Both the position numbers and the translations under genes were made by a program. The notes below the pieces were generated by a model. The model saw nothing but the letters and a program-made list of their open reading frames with translations. It searched no databases and had not been told where the DNA came from. A DNA stretch of 6,509 nucleotides. Source: Acidobacteriota bacterium. GTDB taxonomy: Bacteria; Acidobacteriota; Blastocatellia; Pyrinomonadales; Pyrinomonadaceae. The stretch's first letter is position 1; every line of letters starts with the position of its first letter. Below, in pieces: positions 5,728-6,509 of the stretch. The DNA is taken from contig JACCYR010000444.1 of the NCBI GenBank assembly GCA_013696385.1, positions 1 through 6,509 on the forward strand. Reading direction: 5' to 3'.

Positions 5728-5811
5728 TAGTGAATAGTTAAAAGCCAATAGTGAATAGTTTCTCGTTCACACGCCGCAAACTGTTCACTATTGACTATCA
5801 ATTATTCACTA
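5728..5811 (+). repeat. 34-bp imperfect inverted repeat with internal direct repeats; probable transcript end
   Basis: The left arm (5728-5761) pairs with the right arm (5778-5811): 29 Watson-Crick pairs, two G-T wobbles and three mismatches, with a 16-nt loop. Each arm holds two copies of a TTCACTATT-related word 21 bp apart (AGTGAATAGTT at 5729 and 5750; TTCACTATT at 5784 and 5805). A T run (5812-5816) follows, so on the + strand it could end the SPFH transcript, 7 nt after its stop. The internal direct repeats are not needed for a terminator and suggest a dispersed repeat that has been reused. Confidence 0.65.
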
Positions 5812-5855
5812 TTTTTCAGAAAAAAGTTTAACTCGCCAATCCAATTTATTTCCGT

Positions 5856-5884
5856 ATAACATAAACCACAGTGATTTGTGTTAT
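5856..5884. repeat. 29-nt palindrome downstream of isocitrate dehydrogenase
   Basis: A palindrome centred on base 5870, ATAACATAAACC through TTTGTGTTAT, pairs at all but one of 14 positions (one wobble in addition). It starts 13 nt past the - strand stop codon at 5898, the usual place for a terminator, but is A+T-rich and has no U run after it in that direction. It could be an mRNA 3'-end hairpin or a protein binding site. Confidence 0.45.
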
Positions 5885-5897
5885 TCGCGGCTGACTT

Positions 5898-6509
5898 TTA
5901 CTGTTTCAACTTGTCAATAATCGCGTTGGCAAAATCGGCGGTGCTTGCCGCGCCGCCCAAATCTTTAGTGCGAATTCTGCCTTCGACAAAAACGTCCATC
6001 ATCGCTTTTTCGGCGCGTTCTGCCGCGTCCTTTTCGCCGATATGCCGCAGCATCAACCAACCCGACATCATAATAGCTGTCGGATTCGCAATGCCTTGAC
6101 CGGCAATATCGGGCGCAGAACCGTGAACGGCTTCAAAAACCGCGCCGATTTCGCCGATATTCGCGCCCGGCGCAAGTCCGAGTCCGCCAATCAAACCCGC
6201 GCACAGATCCGAAACAATATCGCCGTAAAGATTTTCCAGAACCAAAACATCGAACTGTTCGGGACGCATGACAAGTTGCATACAAGCGTTGTCAATAATT
6301 TTATCGTCAGCTTCGATGTCGGGAAAATCTTTTGCCACGTTGTAGAAACATTCCAAAAATAAACCGTCTGAAAGTTTCATAATGTTTGCCTTGTGCATTG
6401 CCGTAATTTTTTTGCGACCTTCGCGGGCTGCAAATTCAAAAGCGTAACGGGCAATGCGCGTCGAAGCCTTTTCCGTAATAATTTTTATACTTTCGACCAC
6501 GCCCGGAAC
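5898..6509 (-). CDS. icd: NAD-dependent isocitrate dehydrogenase, C-terminal 203 residues (5' end outside window)
   Basis: The frame runs open off the right edge, so the visible 203 residues are about the last 60% of a family protein of some 330-360. It belongs to the isocitrate/isopropylmalate dehydrogenase family, cytoplasmic enzymes oxidising a 2-hydroxyacid with Mg2+ and NAD(P). Visible in order (fragment numbering): VPGVVESIKIITEKASTRIA (1-20), the catalytic lysine K40 in HKANIMK, and metal-binding aspartates D73, D97 and D101, the last two in ENLYGDIVSDLCAG. HGSAPDIAG (129-137) completes the set. Asp-Ile at 134-135, where NADP enzymes have Lys-Tyr, points to NAD. SDLCAGLIGGLGLAPGANIG resembles mitochondrial-type NAD isocitrate dehydrogenase more than isopropylmalate dehydrogenase, so a TCA-cycle role is favoured; homoisocitrate dehydrogenase is the main alternative. 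It converges on the SPFH gene. Confidence 0.87.
   Translation of the reverse strand, partial: VPGVVESIKIITEKASTRIARYAFEFAAREGRKKITAMHKANIMKLSDGLFLECFYNVAKDFPDIEADDKIIDNACMQLVMRPEQFDVLVLENLYGDIVSDLCAGLIGGLGLAPGANIGEIGAVFEAVHGSAPDIAGQGIANPTAIMMSGWLMLRHIGEKDAAERAEKAMMDVFVEGRIRTKDLGGAASTADFANAIIDKLKQ

Noticed and set aside
5377..5748. A cysteine- and alanine-rich open frame on the - strand under the zinc ribbons
   Set aside because: It mirrors the Cys/Gly codons of the zinc-ribbon region and crosses the intergenic repeat; no family features.
5729..5810. Regularly spaced repeats that could suggest a CRISPR array
   Set aside because: There are only two word copies per arm, in opposite orientation between arms, with 10-12 nt between copies and no cas genes. 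It is an inverted repeat.

Overview
The window is ordinary chromosomal sequence at roughly 43-45% G+C, with genes on both strands. No rRNA, tRNA, CRISPR array, transposase, integrase or phage gene is visible. Two things suggest Acidobacteriota, probably the Blastocatellia/Pyrinomonadaceae side. The first is the large exported protein with a glycine-zipper tail followed by a conserved VQGKDDLELKAGS-type end. The second is its company: an NAD-type isocitrate dehydrogenase and an SPFH/zinc-ribbon protein. This placement comes from family recall, not from a search.

Layout from left to right. A + strand gene ends at 79, its last codons lying inside a bidirectional terminator. Converging on it are two - strand genes that look co-transcribed: an OsmC-family (YhfA-like) redox protein (1757-1329) and, 41 bp downstream, an exported protein made of four YARHG repeats (1287-145). 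A divergent promoter region (1758-1934) separates these from a 546-residue exported glycine-zipper protein (1935-3575, +). A 346 bp gap follows. It holds a paired, REP-like inverted repeat, a Rho-independent terminator and a candidate promoter for a VanZ-like membrane protein (3922-4398, +). Next is an SPFH-domain protein with three C-terminal zinc ribbons (4561-5721, +). A 176 bp convergent gap with two inverted repeats leads to the 3' part of an NAD-dependent isocitrate dehydrogenase gene on the - strand (6509-5898), whose 5' end lies outside the window.

How the genes may relate. The YARHG protein, glycine-zipper protein, VanZ-like protein and SPFH/zinc-ribbon protein all carry envelope features: signal peptides, membrane helices or a membrane-associated domain. 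The sequence does not show that they form one system; promoters and terminators separate most of them, and only osmC-like plus YARHG look like an operon. Isocitrate dehydrogenase is a central-metabolism gene and appears to be an unrelated convergent neighbour.

I did not find a clear undescribed system. The best leads are the 3604-3675 repeat, whose two arms differ by a covarying base pair, the four-unit YARHG protein, the modular glycine-zipper protein, and the SPFH protein with a three-ribbon tail.
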